Source: Liolophura sinensis (lineage: Eukaryota > Mollusca > Polyplacophora > Chitonida > Chitonidae). Taken from it: DNA of 64,000 bases. Location: the NCBI RefSeq assembly GCF_032854445.1, contig NC_088298.1, positions 5,638,160 through 5,702,159 of the forward strand, read 5' to 3'. The notes beneath the pieces were generated by a model. That model was given only the letters and a program-made list of their open reading frames with translations, was not told the DNA's origin and did not search any database. The position numbers were made by a program, and so were the translations under genes. Position 1 is the first letter of the stretch; each line of letters opens with the position of its first letter. Positions 11,301 through 22,385 of this stretch are shown in pieces.

Positions 11301-14300
11301 TGTTCTTGTTACATATTGTGGTGAAAGTACAATGTATACCCTAATTTTTCTAAAATTTGGGACAGATATTACTAGTGTTTGAAAGAAAGAAGATATGAAT
11401 AGATTGTTCATTAGATGGTCCAACCATGTGACAAAAAAGAAACTCAATATTCCTGCTATAATTACATGTTAATTGGCTACAATGGGCAGACCAGGTGTCC
11501 CAAATTTTAGAAGAAACAGGGTAGGTACAGAATCTTAGTTTCGGTTATCATCTTTACTTGATTTTATATGGGTTTTCAATTCTGTTTGTTGACAGGGTTC
11601 CACAGACTTCACCAAAATGTATGTATGAATATGTTATACCTATCAAGGTTTGTTACACATGTGCATGTGACTATTGTCAGCAGATGTGTTTCTGTAACGC
11701 TGAGCACCAGCACTGTAGGCCTCCAGAACATGACTCAAGCGTAAAATATATCTAGTGTTCAAACATACGTATGTTCGGACAAATCAGATTTAACCTGCTA
11801 GGAATAGTACACTGTATATTATGGCATTCTCATAACTGCGTGGTACATAGGATTATTACACGACTTTGTCTCTTTCTTTTCTCCCCCCTTCTCACAGAAT
11901 TGATGATCGATTGAATGAGATAAGAGCAGATCTGGAGAAACATGAAGTCAGCAGACAGAAGCTTCTAGATTCTGTACAACAGGACCATGTTGTCCCCAGA
12001 CACGTGACTGTAAAGGAGTCAGTGCAAGATAGTCAGGACTTAGAAGCAGCAGTCGGTGAACAAATGTCACCCCTACGTGTTAAAAGTAGGTTCTTATATG
12101 TTTAAATGGTGTACATTTGGGTGTGCTCAGAGAGCATAAACGACTGTGGGGTTTACACTAGTGTGTGCATCAAAAACACAAACATAAAATGAAGGCACAC
12201 AGTTGTGTTTAGAAAACATGCAGAAGACTGTGTTAAGAAGGAAACAAAACAATACGAGCTGTAATACAGCTGGGTGTGCCCAGAAAATGAACAGTATTCC
12301 AAGAGAAACGAAAATGGGAAGAGTTTACAAAAAGCACAAATACTATGAGGTGTTCGCAAGGGCGTGAACAAAACACAAACTGGTGTCAGGTTTACTGTAG
12401 AGTGTGGGCAAAAAACACAAAGTAATGCAAAAAACACAAAGTAATGCAAAACACAAAGTAATGCAAGGTGTATAGTGGAGTGTCTACAACAGATACAAAC
12501 TAATGTGAGGTATGCATTAGGGTGTGAACAAAAGCTACAAACTAATGTTAGCCATGTCAAAGGGTTGGCAAAACAGAGAAAAACTAATATAAGGTGCACT
12601 AAAAACAATGTGGGAATTACCTTAGGATGTGCTCAGAAGACAAAAACAATGTAAAGCAAACATTTGGGTGTGCCCAGAAGACGCAGACTAATGTGAGGTA
12701 TACAGTAGGGTGTGCTCAGAAGACAGAGACTAATGTGAGGTATACAGTAGGGTGGGCACAGAAGACACAGACTAATGTTAGGTATACAGTAGGGTGTGCA
12801 CATAGGATATAAACTTATGTGAGGTGTACAGTAGGGTGTGCACAGAAAGATCGAGACTAATGTGAGGTATACAGTAAGTTGTGTACAGAGGACACAAACC
12901 AATGTGAGGTATACAGTAGGGTGTGTACAGAGGACGGAAACTGATGTGAGGTATACAGTAGGTTGTGCACAAAATACACAAACTAATGTGAGGTGTACAG
13001 TAGAGTGTGTACAGAAGAAACAAACTAATGTGAGGTGTACAGAAATGTGTGAACAGAGGACACGAACTAATGTGAGGTATATAGTAGAGTGTGCCCAAAA
13101 AGAAACAAACTAATGTGAGGTATACAGTAGGGTGTGTACAGAGGACACAAGCTAATGTGAGGTGTAAAGTAAGGTGTGTACAGAGTAGACAGACTAATGT
13201 GAGGTATACAGTAAGTTGTGTACAGAGGACACAAACCAATGTGAGGTATACAGTAAGGTGTATACAGAGGACACAGACTAATGTGAGGTGTACAGTAGGG
13301 TGTGCTCAGAAGACACAGACTAATGTGAGGTATACAGTAGGGTGTGCACAGAAGAAACAAACTAATGTTAGTTATACAGTAGGGTGGGCACAGAAGACAC
13401 AAACCAATGTGAGGTATACAGTAGGGTGTGTACAGAGGACGGAAACTGATGTGAGGTATACAGTAGGTTGTGCACAAAATACACAAACTAATGTGAAGTG
13501 TACAGTAGGGTGTGTACAGAAGAAACAAACTAATGTGAGGTGTACAGAAGTGTGTGTACAGAGGACACGAACTAATGTGAGGTATATAGTAGAGTGTGCC
13601 CAAAAAGAAACAAACTAATGTGAGGTATACAGTAGGGTGTGTACAGAGGACACAAGCTAATGTGAGGTGTAAAGTAAGGTGTGTACAGAGGAGACAGACT
13701 AATGTGAGGTATACAGTAAGTTGTGTACAGAGGACACAAACCAATGTGAGGTATACAGTAGGGTGTGTACAGAGGACGGAAACTGATGTGAGGTATACAG
13801 TAGGTTGTGCACAAAATACACAAACTAATGTGAGGTGTACAGTAGGGTGTGTACAGAAGAAACAAACTAATGTGAGGTGTACAGAAGTGTGTGTACAGAG
13901 GACACGAACTAATGTGAGGTATATAGTAGAGTGTGCCCAAAAAGAAACAAACTAATGTGAGGTATACAGTAGGGTGTGTACAGAGGACACAAGCTAATGT
14001 GAGGTGTAAAATAAGGTGTATACAGAGGAGACAGACTAATGTGTGGTATACAGTAGGGTGTGCCCAGAAGACACAGACTAATGTGAGGTATACAGTAGGG
14101 TGTGCTCAGAAGACCAAGACTAATGTTAGGTATACAGTAGGATGTGCTCAGAAGACACAGACTAATGTGAGGTATACAGTAGGGTGTGTTCAGAAGACAC
14201 AGACTAATGTGAGGTATACAGTAGGGTGTGCTCAGAAGACAGAGACTAATGTGAGGTATACAGTAAGTTGTGTACAGAGGACACAAACCAATGTGAAGTA

Positions 14301-17300
14301 TACAGTAGGGTGTGTACAGAGGACGGAAACTGATGTGAGGTATACAGTAGGGTGTGCACAGAAGACACGAATTAATGTGAGGTATACAGTAGGGTGTGCT
14401 CAGAAGACAGAGACTAATGTGAGGTATACAGTAGGGTGTGCTCAGAAGACAGAGACTAATGTGAGGTATACAGTAGGGTGTGTACAGAGGACACAATCTA
14501 ATGTGAGGTATACAGTAGGGTGTGTACAGAAGACACTGTAGACAGTAGGGAGCGCAGAAAAGACAGAAACTAATGTGAGGTGTACCGTAGGGTGTGTATA
14601 GAGGACACAAACTAATGAGAGGTGTACATTAGGGTGTGTACAGAAGACACAGACTAATGTGACGTATACAGTAGGGTGTTTGAGGTATACAGGAAGGTGT
14701 GTAGAGAGGACACAAACTAAGGTGAGGTGTACAGGAAGGTGTGTACACAGGACAGAAACTAATATCAGACATAAAATTGTGTATGATTATTGTAAAGTGT
14801 ACAGTGGGCTGAGAAGTCAAGAGGAATTCAGTAGGCAATCCTAAGAAATTTAAAGTCAATGTAAGCTATATACAGCATGGTTTGCTAATAAATAAATAAA
14901 AATGTAGTGTATACAACAGTATGTTTTTCCCAAAAAACAAAGGAAAGTACACTGCAGGGTTATATATCAGCAGATGTACATGAAGTTAGAACAGGGCAGG
15001 TGGGAGCGTACCCCTCAGTTTATTCTATGTGTACAAATCATCAGGTGTATTGCCTAGTGTCTGGGTGGTATTTATACCATGTATAAAAATCAGCAGGAGT
15101 CCTGTTAGATGTCTGTGTGATGTTTACCTCATAGGTAGAAATCAACAAGTTTACTGCCAGAGCAGGACAGATGGCAGTGTACCCCTCAATGCCAGGTGTG
15201 ATATTTACCCATTTGTACATATCAGCAGGTGTCTGCTGTTAGAATAGGACAGATGAAAGTGTTCCCATCAGTGTCTGGGTGATATTTACCTAATGAGTAG
15301 AAATCAGCAGGTGTACTGTCAGGACAGAACAGATAACATATTGTACCCCTGAGTGTCTGAGTGATATTTACCCCATGTGTACAAATCGGTAGGTGTACTG
15401 TTAGGACAGACCAGATAACATATTGTACCACTGAGTGTCTGGGTGATATTTACCTCATGTGTACAAATCAGTAGGTGTACTGTTGGCACAGAACAGGTAA
15501 CATATTGTACCCCTGAGGGTCTGAGAGATATGTACCCCGTGTGAACAAATCAGTAGGTGTACTGTCAGGACAGACCAGATAACATATTGTACCCCTGAGT
15601 GTCTGGGTGATATTTACCCCATGTGTACAAATCAGTAGGTGTACTGTTTGGACAGAACAGATAAGATATTGTACCCCTGAGTGTCTGGGTGATATTTACC
15701 TCGTGTACAAATCAGTAGGTGTACTGTTAGGACAGAACAGATAACATATTGTACCCCTGAGTGTCTGGGTGATATTTACCTCATGTGTACCAATCAGTAG
15801 GTGTACTGTCAGGACAGACCAGATAACATATTGTACCCCTGAGTGTCTGAGTGATATTTACCCCATGTGTACAAATCAGTAGGTGTACTGTTTGGACAGA
15901 ACAGATAACATATTGTACCCCTGAGTGTCTGAGTGATGTTTACCCCATGTGTACAAATCAGGAGGTGTACTGTTTGGACAGAACAGATAACATATTGTAC
16001 TCCTGAGTGTCTGGGTGATATATACCTCATGTGTACAAATCAGCAGGTATACTGTTAGGACAGAACAGATAACACACTGTAGCCTATCTCTCAGCGTCTA
16101 GACCTGTGATATTTAACCCATAAGTGATAACATGATATATGTCAACTCTCTTAATTATTAATGAAACAGTTATCCAAGTAAAAACTCACAATGATTTGCT
16201 AGATTCAAATGTAGTCAAACACATATTTCAAAGGGTAAAAAACCCTCATATCTGTTTTTGTTTCATTGTTATTTAAAGGTAGAGATTCGATGTATGCAGG
16301 CCTATATATTAATAATCGTTGATCTTCATGTATTTCCTCACTTGATATAAGTTTGTTTTTAATATTTAAATATTTAACTCTCATTTGAAAAAATCTGCTG
16401 AAGAAAATTGAATCTAATAGTTCTTTACTACTAATAATTCTGATGGATTAAGTAGTCTTTGGAGTACTGCGGCAAAGAAAGTCACTTGGTGAGTTATGTG
16501 TGGCGAGTTACCTCCCTTACTAGACATACGGCTTCGGTACCGGTAGCTTGTTACTCCACAAATGGCAACAGGCCTACTACAGCTTCATAGTGAATTGTGT
16601 GTTCAGATGTGCCATAACTGACAACTAAAACCAAATGCCGGATAGAGGAAGGTATTGTTCTTGTTGTAGGTGATAATATTCAAACAATTTAGAGCTAAAA
16701 ATCTGTATTTTAACCCAGCACTTAGTCAATATCGTACCCGTCATTTGGTGATAGATCCAGATCATGTCGGAGATCACCTCTTTTTCAAACCAGCTGAAAT
16801 TGACTGAAACCTGTGTATAAATTACATTCGTGTCAGCAGTATATGTCAGTTTATTCCTAGAGATTGTGTTGAGAAGATAAAACCACGGTATGTGTACAGG
16901 TATTTACACCTCAGTCTCACAGCGTGTGTTTATGGTTTGCTGTTGTTTATGATGCTTCTGTTATGTTTTTGCAGAGCCGACGCTGAGATTCACAGAGACA
17001 GACGACAGTGACCTGCGAATCATTGAGAGCGGCTCTGTGGTAAAGGCTGAGGTCTTGTCCGTGGGGAGGTGGTGGTGGAGGAGAGCTGTGTCAGACGGGC
17101 GTTACCAGACGGGCAGGTACTACTGGGAGGTGCAGATCACCTGTTCACATGGCTGTTACTGTGACTGTTGTGTAGGAGTGACACAGGTGAGGCGTGATGT
17201 GAGTGAGGAGACAGACCGTGGCCGTAACTGCTGGTACATTGGGATGCAGTACAGTGGTGATAAGGTCAGGTGTGATAGTCTCTGTGGTGGTGAGGTCAAA

Positions 17301-17570
17301 CCTGGCTATCGACAGGACAGACGTTACACACGACCTCATCACCTGGGTGTGTACCTGGACTGTGATAACCACACACTGACAGTCCTGGACTGTGACAACA
17401 ACCAGGTAATGTGCACTGTCAGTGATGTTATCGTCACAGAGCCTCTCGTGCCATGGGTTGAGTTTGAAGTCTGGTCTGAATCTGGATCTGTGTCTCTGTC
17501 TGCTCGTCTGGTAACGGGTGACTCTGCAACTCTGCCTCCAGTTCTCTATGATATGATAAACACTTCCTGA
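7643..17570 (+). CDS. TRIM-family E3 ubiquitin ligase (RING, two B-boxes, coiled coil, PRY-SPRY), complete six-exon gene
   Basis: The join is 7643-8311, 8697-8792, 9533-9763, 11596-11618, 11898-12085 and 16975-17570: 1803 nt, 600 aa plus stop. All junctions are GT-AG and the phases agree (0, 0, 0, 2, 1). The RING uses C14, C17, C29, H31, C34, C37, C68 and C71. B-box 1 is at 111-151 and B-box 2 at 181-210. A coiled coil spans about 224-400 and a PRY-SPRY domain about 404-595. The RING would recruit E2-ubiquitin, the coiled coil would dimerise, and the SPRY would choose the target; this is family knowledge and the substrate is unknown. The central exons of 96, 231 and 23 nt are, as I recall them, the sizes of vertebrate C-IV TRIM genes. 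The start at 7643 is the first AUG after a splice acceptor and directly precedes the RING. Orthology to a named TRIM cannot be decided here. Confidence 0.95.
8697..8792 (+). CDS. TRIM exon 2 (96 nt): start of coiled coil
   Basis: It encodes residues 224-255, phase 0 on both sides. Acceptor TTGCAG|CCAGAT, donor ATACAG|GTGGGT. The peptide is charged and heptad-like (SELEKVLQETKESL). A second AG four bases downstream is possible but would shift the frame. Confidence 0.9.
9533..9763 (+). CDS. TRIM exon 3 (231 nt): main coiled coil
   Basis: It encodes residues 256-332, phase 0 on both sides. Acceptor TTTGGCAG|GAAAAC, donor TTACAG|GTAAGT. It is a long helix with no proline or glycine, rich in Gln, Glu, Ala and Leu, as expected for the antiparallel TRIM coiled coil. 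Confidence 0.93.
10365..10458 (+). mobile_element. SINE type 1, 3' fragment in TRIM intron 3
   Basis: Only the end of the element remains: CCGGTTTCCTCC, then TTTTTGAGCACGACGTAAAACACCAACCAA. It is diverged and truncated. Confidence 0.6.
11339..11521. mobile_element. MITE with terminal inverted repeats and TA target duplication
   Basis: The left end CCCTAATTTTTCTAAAATTT is answered by an inverted copy at the right end (AAATTTTAGAAGAAACAGGG). The element is 183 bp and flanked by TA at 11337-11338 and 11522-11523. TA duplication with such ends suggests a Tc1/mariner-type non-autonomous element. A diverged relative lies at about 58708-58915. Confidence 0.75.
11596..11618 (+). CDS. TRIM exon 4 (23-nt micro-exon)
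   Basis: It encodes GSTDFTK plus two bases of the next codon (residues 333-340). Acceptor TTGACAG|GGTTCC, donor AAAAT|GTATGT. It is the only way I find to join the phase-0 end of exon 3 to the phase-2 start of exon 5, and 23 nt is the size I recall for this exon in vertebrate TRIM genes. No ORF scan would find it. Confidence 0.85.
11898..12085 (+). CDS. TRIM exon 5: linker between coiled coil and SPRY
   Basis: It encodes residues 340-403 in part, entering in phase 2 and leaving in phase 1. The acceptor follows a long pyrimidine tract (TTTTCTCCCCCCTTCTCACAG). The donor is AAAA|GTAGGT. The peptide is helical and charged at first (RLNEIRADLEKHEVSRQKLL), then less ordered. Within about 25 nt of the donor the DNA turns into degenerate copies of the 42-bp array. 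Confidence 0.85.
12108..14790. repeat. 42-bp minisatellite in TRIM intron 5, with higher-order structure
   Basis: The consensus unit has three parts: GAGGTATACAGTAG, GGTGTGCTCAGAAG and ACACAGACTAATGT, 42 bp in all. There are about 60 units. Copies at the left edge (12108-12640) are degenerate and those from about 12640 to 14560 are homogeneous. Because 42 is a multiple of three and the unit lacks stops, long frames open on both strands; they are by-products. Larger blocks recur: the variant GGAAACTGATGTGAG appears at 12936, 13441, 13778 and 14325, so blocks of 505, 337 and 547 nt, each a multiple of 42 plus 1. Confidence 0.95.
15000..16095. repeat. 82-bp minisatellite in TRIM intron 5
   Basis: The unit contains TTGTACCCCTGAGTGTCTG, GTGATATTTACC and AATCAGTAGGTGTACTG. 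TTGTAC recurs at 15341, 15423, 15505, 15587 and 15669, exactly 82 bp apart. There are about 13 units, the first few degenerate. It shares no obvious sequence with the 42-bp array upstream. Confidence 0.93.
16096..16970. other. Remainder of TRIM intron 5, nothing recognised
   Basis: Unique AT-rich intron sequence leading to the acceptor TTATGTTTTTGCAG at 16974. No exon or repeat is seen. Confidence 0.6.
16975..17570 (+). CDS. TRIM exon 6: PRY-SPRY (B30.2) domain and stop
   Basis: It encodes residues 403-600 and the TGA stop at 17568-17570. PRY landmarks are LRF near the start, then GRYYWEVQI. SPRY landmarks are GRNCWYIGMQY, LGVYLDCDNHTLTVLD and PWVEFEV. The domain is cysteine-rich near CSHGCYCDCC, which is unusual for a cytosolic SPRY. 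The region is the likely substrate-recognition surface. Confidence 0.95.
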
Positions 17571-18115
17571 CCCTCGGGTCATTATTCATTACATCTTTTC
17601 CATCATATTATAATTTGTTGAAATAGACTTTAATTAGCATTTAAACAAACTGACAAATTTGTGTATTGATGTTTTAGTTAATGTCAGCAGTGGGGCTAAT
17701 TCAGTATGTATAGCTTCTTCTGCAAAGTGGTCAGTGATCTGTTACAAGCTTACAACTTGCTGTAGTTATACACAGTCTGTCTGACTTGTCCTGAACATCA
17801 ATGTCAGTTTTCTTCCAGATAAAATACATGTAGATAATGACTGGGTAGTTTTATTTTTAGTAATGGAGACTTGTAAATCAGCATAATCAGGAGTGTCACT
17901 GAGCAAAACAGTTCACAGTTTATACATGACAATACATAATATAGTTAACATAGTACATGTAGTAATTCTTGTTGTGTTACGTAACTTTAGTTCCTAAAAA
18001 AGTACTAAATGAGAGATATATCACTTACCCTTTTAGGTTAGACAGGATAATTGACTTTCCTTAATAACTATGTAGTAAATCTTCAACGTGGAAAATATAT
18101 ATACCCTTACTTTCG
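17571..18115. other. TRIM 3' UTR and downstream region
   Basis: AT-rich with no recognisable exon. I find no AATAAA until 18294, which lies inside a repeat; the true poly(A) site is unresolved. Confidence 0.4.
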
Positions 18116-18660
18116 CGTGGTACCTTGCCATACCTCCACATGCAGCTTGCACTTTTGTCTACAACATTCTCGGCTACCATTTTTTTTTAGCTGAAGTGGC
18201 TGAGAGTGAAGTCATAACATTTTCTTACCTTGGTATCCGCTACAGAGGTGAGTAATAACACTAGGGGAAAGATTTTCAGTTCTATCTAGAACGAATAAAA
18301 TTCTGATATATTTTATTTCAGACATGATTTTTTTCCGCTTTTTAGCGGAATTCCGCTTTTTCTTTGTTCAGTTTCGATTAATTTACCTGTTTTCCGCAGA
18401 TTTTTCTAGCTTCCGGGGCCTAGGCGGCCCCTGGACCCCGGCCTTTTTGGGCTATGATAGTAAATTTCAGCTATTTTCTTGGTTCACCACAATCATGTCT
18501 GTTATTTAGACATGTTAGATGTAAAATAGCACAGCAGAAATTTATAGTGTACAACTTACATGCCTCGGTGTCAGTTTTATCCAATCAGTCCTCCGACTTC
18601 AGTTCGGAGGCAAATCTTGGACCCAATTTCCCGAATTGCGCATGTGTAACCTATAATTAG
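18116..18660. repeat. Unclassified repeat, copy 1 (pair with 19552-19897)
   Basis: 18119-18240 resembles 19552-19690 (shared GTACC, TGCCATACCT, CTACAACAT and AGTGAAG). 18515-18658 resembles 19757-19897 (GCAGAAATTTATAGTGT, CAGTTTTATCCA, TTGGACCCAATT, CCGAATTGCGCA). Copy 1 has an extra block at 18330-18460, rich in TTCCGC and GGGGCC, with the palindrome-like GGGGCCTAGGCGGCCCC. Confidence 0.65.
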
Positions 18661-19551
18661 GACGAAGTCTTTACAGATTTTGTAAGTAATTTGTTTATAT
18701 AAATTTGGCACTGAAACCAAAATTTTACATGGCTAATAGCAAAAGTCAGATTTCAGAGCTGTGTATAGTAGCCCACCTGGTTTGATACTCTACACGTAAG
18801 TGTCTGGGATAGAATGTTTTGTGAAGAACGGGGTTTAAATTTCTTTATGTCAAAAAGAAAATCTGCAGAAATGAACATTTACCCTGTATTTCCTTAAAAT
18901 GCAACACTTGTTCTTAGATGCTAAAACCCTTTCCCCACTTGTGCATTTGGAAATGAATTTAAAAAACTGAACAAATTTTTATTATTATTGCTTAACAGAC
19001 AGCATATTTAATCAAATTTCATCAAAGATAAGAAGCAGATCAACTTTCAGACGTATTTTGAAACACAGCATTAGCATATGTAATGTTGTAAAGTCACTTT
19101 GCATATAACAAAATTGCAATACATAATTGTGCATTGCTGTACTAAGTGTCATACATGTATATAGGTGTTTCAGAATATGTGATAAAAATGACTTGCTAGG
19201 TCTATCTGTACACATCCTAAAACAGTTCTGGTCAAATAAATGCAATCTTACACTCGCCTGTGTAAATGAAATTTGGAAATACAAGCCTTATAAGTGTGAG
19301 GGGGAAATTTTGCATAAAAAGCAAGGGAGTGGGAAGAGTAGGCGGAGTTGGGGTTTTAATGGTTGGGGATAACCCATGGTAAATACACAAAAAGTAGTCC
19401 AGTTAAGGCACTCACAACTTGACCTTATCACAATTAACGGTGATCAGGCAAAAATTGTTTTGTTTTTTTTTGTTTTTTGTCCTTACTGTGTATGTAGTAA
19501 ATTTGTTAAATTTAACCTCAAAAATACATCCCCTACTAAATTTTCGTGTGG

Positions 19552-19897
19552 TACCATGCCATACCTGTAAGCCTACATGCAGTTTGGACTTTTCTCTACA
19601 ACATATCGAAAATCAACGTATCATTATCGCCATTTGTTTGAGCTGTGGTTACTGGAAGTGAAGACATAACATCTTCTTACCTTCGTAACCTTCATGGGGT
19701 GTGCAGAAGGTTTTTAGTTCTATCCAAAACAACTAAAATTCTGATGTAATTTAACTAGATGCAAAATAGCAGTGCAGAAATTTATAGTGTGTCTTAGTGG
19801 CAGTTTTATCCAGTTTTATCAGTGCTTGTTCACACTTCAGTTTCGGAAGCAAAGGTTGGACCCAATTGCCCGAATGGCGCATTTATAACCTATAAGG
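19552..19897. repeat. Unclassified repeat, copy 2
   Basis: Partner of 18116-18660, lacking the GC-rich block. The copies are diverged and have no conserved reading frame. Confidence 0.6.
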
Positions 19898-20175
19898 TGT
19901 GCTGGAGGTATACATGAGGTACATCTAAGGTGTACCCTTGAGGTGTAGCATATCTGATGGTGTTTCTGAGGTATACATGTACTTGGGGATGTATGTCAGG
20001 TGTATTGAGGGTGTATCTGAGGTACTGCCAATTATGCAAATGAGTACCTCAAGTAAACCTATAGATATGGCACACCTCAGGTATACCCTGCAAAGATTAC
20101 ATAAAAATATGATGTCTGAGGTATAGCTGGAAATATAGCTCAGGTATATGCTATTGGCAAGGTGGATGTACATGA
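19898..20175. repeat. Degenerate GAGGTATAC-type repeat
   Basis: The words GAGGTATAC, GAGGTACAT, GAGGTGTA and CAGGTATAC recur every 15-30 bp, with inverted forms (TACCTCA) near 20050-20080. It looks like a very old tandem array. Confidence 0.5.
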
Positions 20176-21930
20176 GTTACTAGACATATTTCCTTCATGA
20201 ATACAGACCAAAATGTGTTCTAAAAGTATAACAGAAATGTGTTTAAAAACGAAACACCTGTTTTAGTTTGTAAGCTATGTGAAGAAGGGTGCTAAGCAAG
20301 TATATCATAAAAATAGACTTCTTTATTTAAACAAGATTTCCATGTAAGTGCTGGGATGTTAGATAATATGCATTATTGGACATTGTATTCACTTCTCAGG
20401 TGGATCCCTATCCTGTAAGTATTACACCGTGTCTGGTGATTGTATATGATGACATTGTGATAATTTGGCCCAGTGCAAATGATTTGTTTTAGGTGTGTTA
20501 TACGTTTTTCTAAATACATGTACATTGATTACATGCATGCCGTGTGTCAGTTGTGTAAGGACTTCGTTTAGAATGTAGTTTGTGTTTGGCTCGGATGTGC
20601 TTAGTCCGGTGAACTGATATGTGTATAGTTGTTACACCGTTTTTCTTTGGTTTTCCTTTTTTTCAAATTATGATGTAAACAATCCTGAAAATAATTTTTC
20701 TTTCATCAATTTTTGGTGTACTTATATTGAGCGTTAATTAATGTATGTATTGTTGTTAAGACGTTTTTTCTTTGTGTTTTGTTTTTCAGATTTTGTAAAC
20801 AATCTTATCCACAATTTTTCTTTTAAAAGCCGGATCAGTTTTGTTTATATGTACTGAGCGTTGAGTTTTCTTTATTGCATACATGTATTAATAACTTTAA
20901 CATGAGCTGTCCCGTTCTTTTGTTTAATTAACTTCATCCAGATCTGTAGACCTACTCGTGCTTAGAGTAAATTGACATGTATAATATACACCCTGATATT
21001 ATCTGCTTGTAAGACACTCACAGCCAGCTTGTAATGGCACGTATCACTATGTGTGCTCTACAGAATGGGTAGATAGTTCCATTTTAAGTTTAACATCAAA
21101 GACCACCATTCATCTCCAACTTGATCTGTAGCTCATCCAAACACTTGATATGTTGCCATGTGTAACTTTGTCAGGGTGTTTTTGGTTCAAAGTCCCCGTT
21201 CATGTATATGTTAAAACAAACAACATTGTGTCCATCTAAAATCAGCTGGAAAATCATCTTTGGTTTCTGAACTTTGCAAGTGCTAACGTCTGGCTTTGAG
21301 TCTAGACCAGTGACCTCATATATATTTCAATTAACAAACCCCTCATTTTTTTACCTAATTCTCCTTAAGCCATGATGCTTGGGGGTTTGTAAATTGCTAC
21401 TATTTATGCATTTACAAGAACAGCTAGAACAAAACCCTAATTGAGGTAAATTGATAAGAGACTGTATTTCGCCGGTTACGTGTGACCATTTGCCAGCTCT
21501 GGTTTACTCTCTATGCTGTACGCCTTTAATTATATTGTGTCTGATTTACTTTAACAAGCGGCGTCATCACTAGTACTGTATCTATGGCAACCTGCGGTCA
21601 AGATTATGAAGTCATCTATTAGCGCATTGCGCCATTGCATCTGCTTGCTGTTATTTTGATGTCAGTTGTATTTTTACTCATCCACATGTAAGATTCAGTG
21701 ATATTTTGCCATTTTCTGTCCTTTGTGTTCCAACTTCTGATGGAAATATGCTAAATAAAAATGAATGATTGTTTATTTTTGTAATTCTCGTTTGAGTGGT
21801 TGAGTTAGTATCAGTGAAATATAGTAATACACACTCAAAATCATGAACCGTATGTAGTATTGTTACAGAATTTTGTATGTATACAAACTTCATATTTTCA
21901 TATTCAACATATTCATGTAATCTCATGGGT
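20176..21930. other. Intergenic, no gene seen
   Basis: AT-rich. A diverged duplication of about 130 bp is visible around 20670-20740 and 20785-20860 (TGTAAACAATC, then TTTTTCTTT, then GAGCGTT). No exon could be supported. Confidence 0.5.
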
Positions 21931-21934
21931 ATGT

Positions 21935-22352
21935 TATCAGAAGTGCTGGGTTTCCTCTCTTTCCAATACCGAGCCCTCACAGTACCTGATGTGTATCTTC
22001 TCGGGAAAGCTGGTTTTCATCTCTCTAATGCCGGATCCACACATTACCTGATAGGTGTCTTCTCAGGTTTGGTCGATTTCGTCTTTGTCTGATACCTTGT
22101 CCGTATATTACCTGATGTTTAACTTCTCAGGAGGGCTGGTTTTCCTCTCTTTCTAATACCGAGTCCACACATTACCTGATGTGTAACTTTTCAGGAGAGC
22201 TGGTTTTCCTCTATCTACATGTAATACCGGGTCTTCACATGTGTATCTTTCAACGTGTGCTGGGTTTCCTCTCTGGCTGACACCCCGTTCACACATTACA
22301 TGGTACATGTATCCGTCTTCTCTGATGTGGTACGTTTCCTCTCTGTCTGACA

Positions 22353-22385
<33 letters not shown>

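Noticed and set aside
13067..14610. Long open frames on both strands in the TRIM intron, up to 233 codons with Cys/Tyr/His/Pro-rich 14-residue repeats
   Set aside because: They are the 42-bp array read in different phases; unit length is a multiple of three and stop-free. They lie inside an intron, and frames change at each one-base slip.
12108..16095. CRISPR array
   Set aside because: Repeats are directly adjacent with no unique spacers, in an intron of an animal gene.
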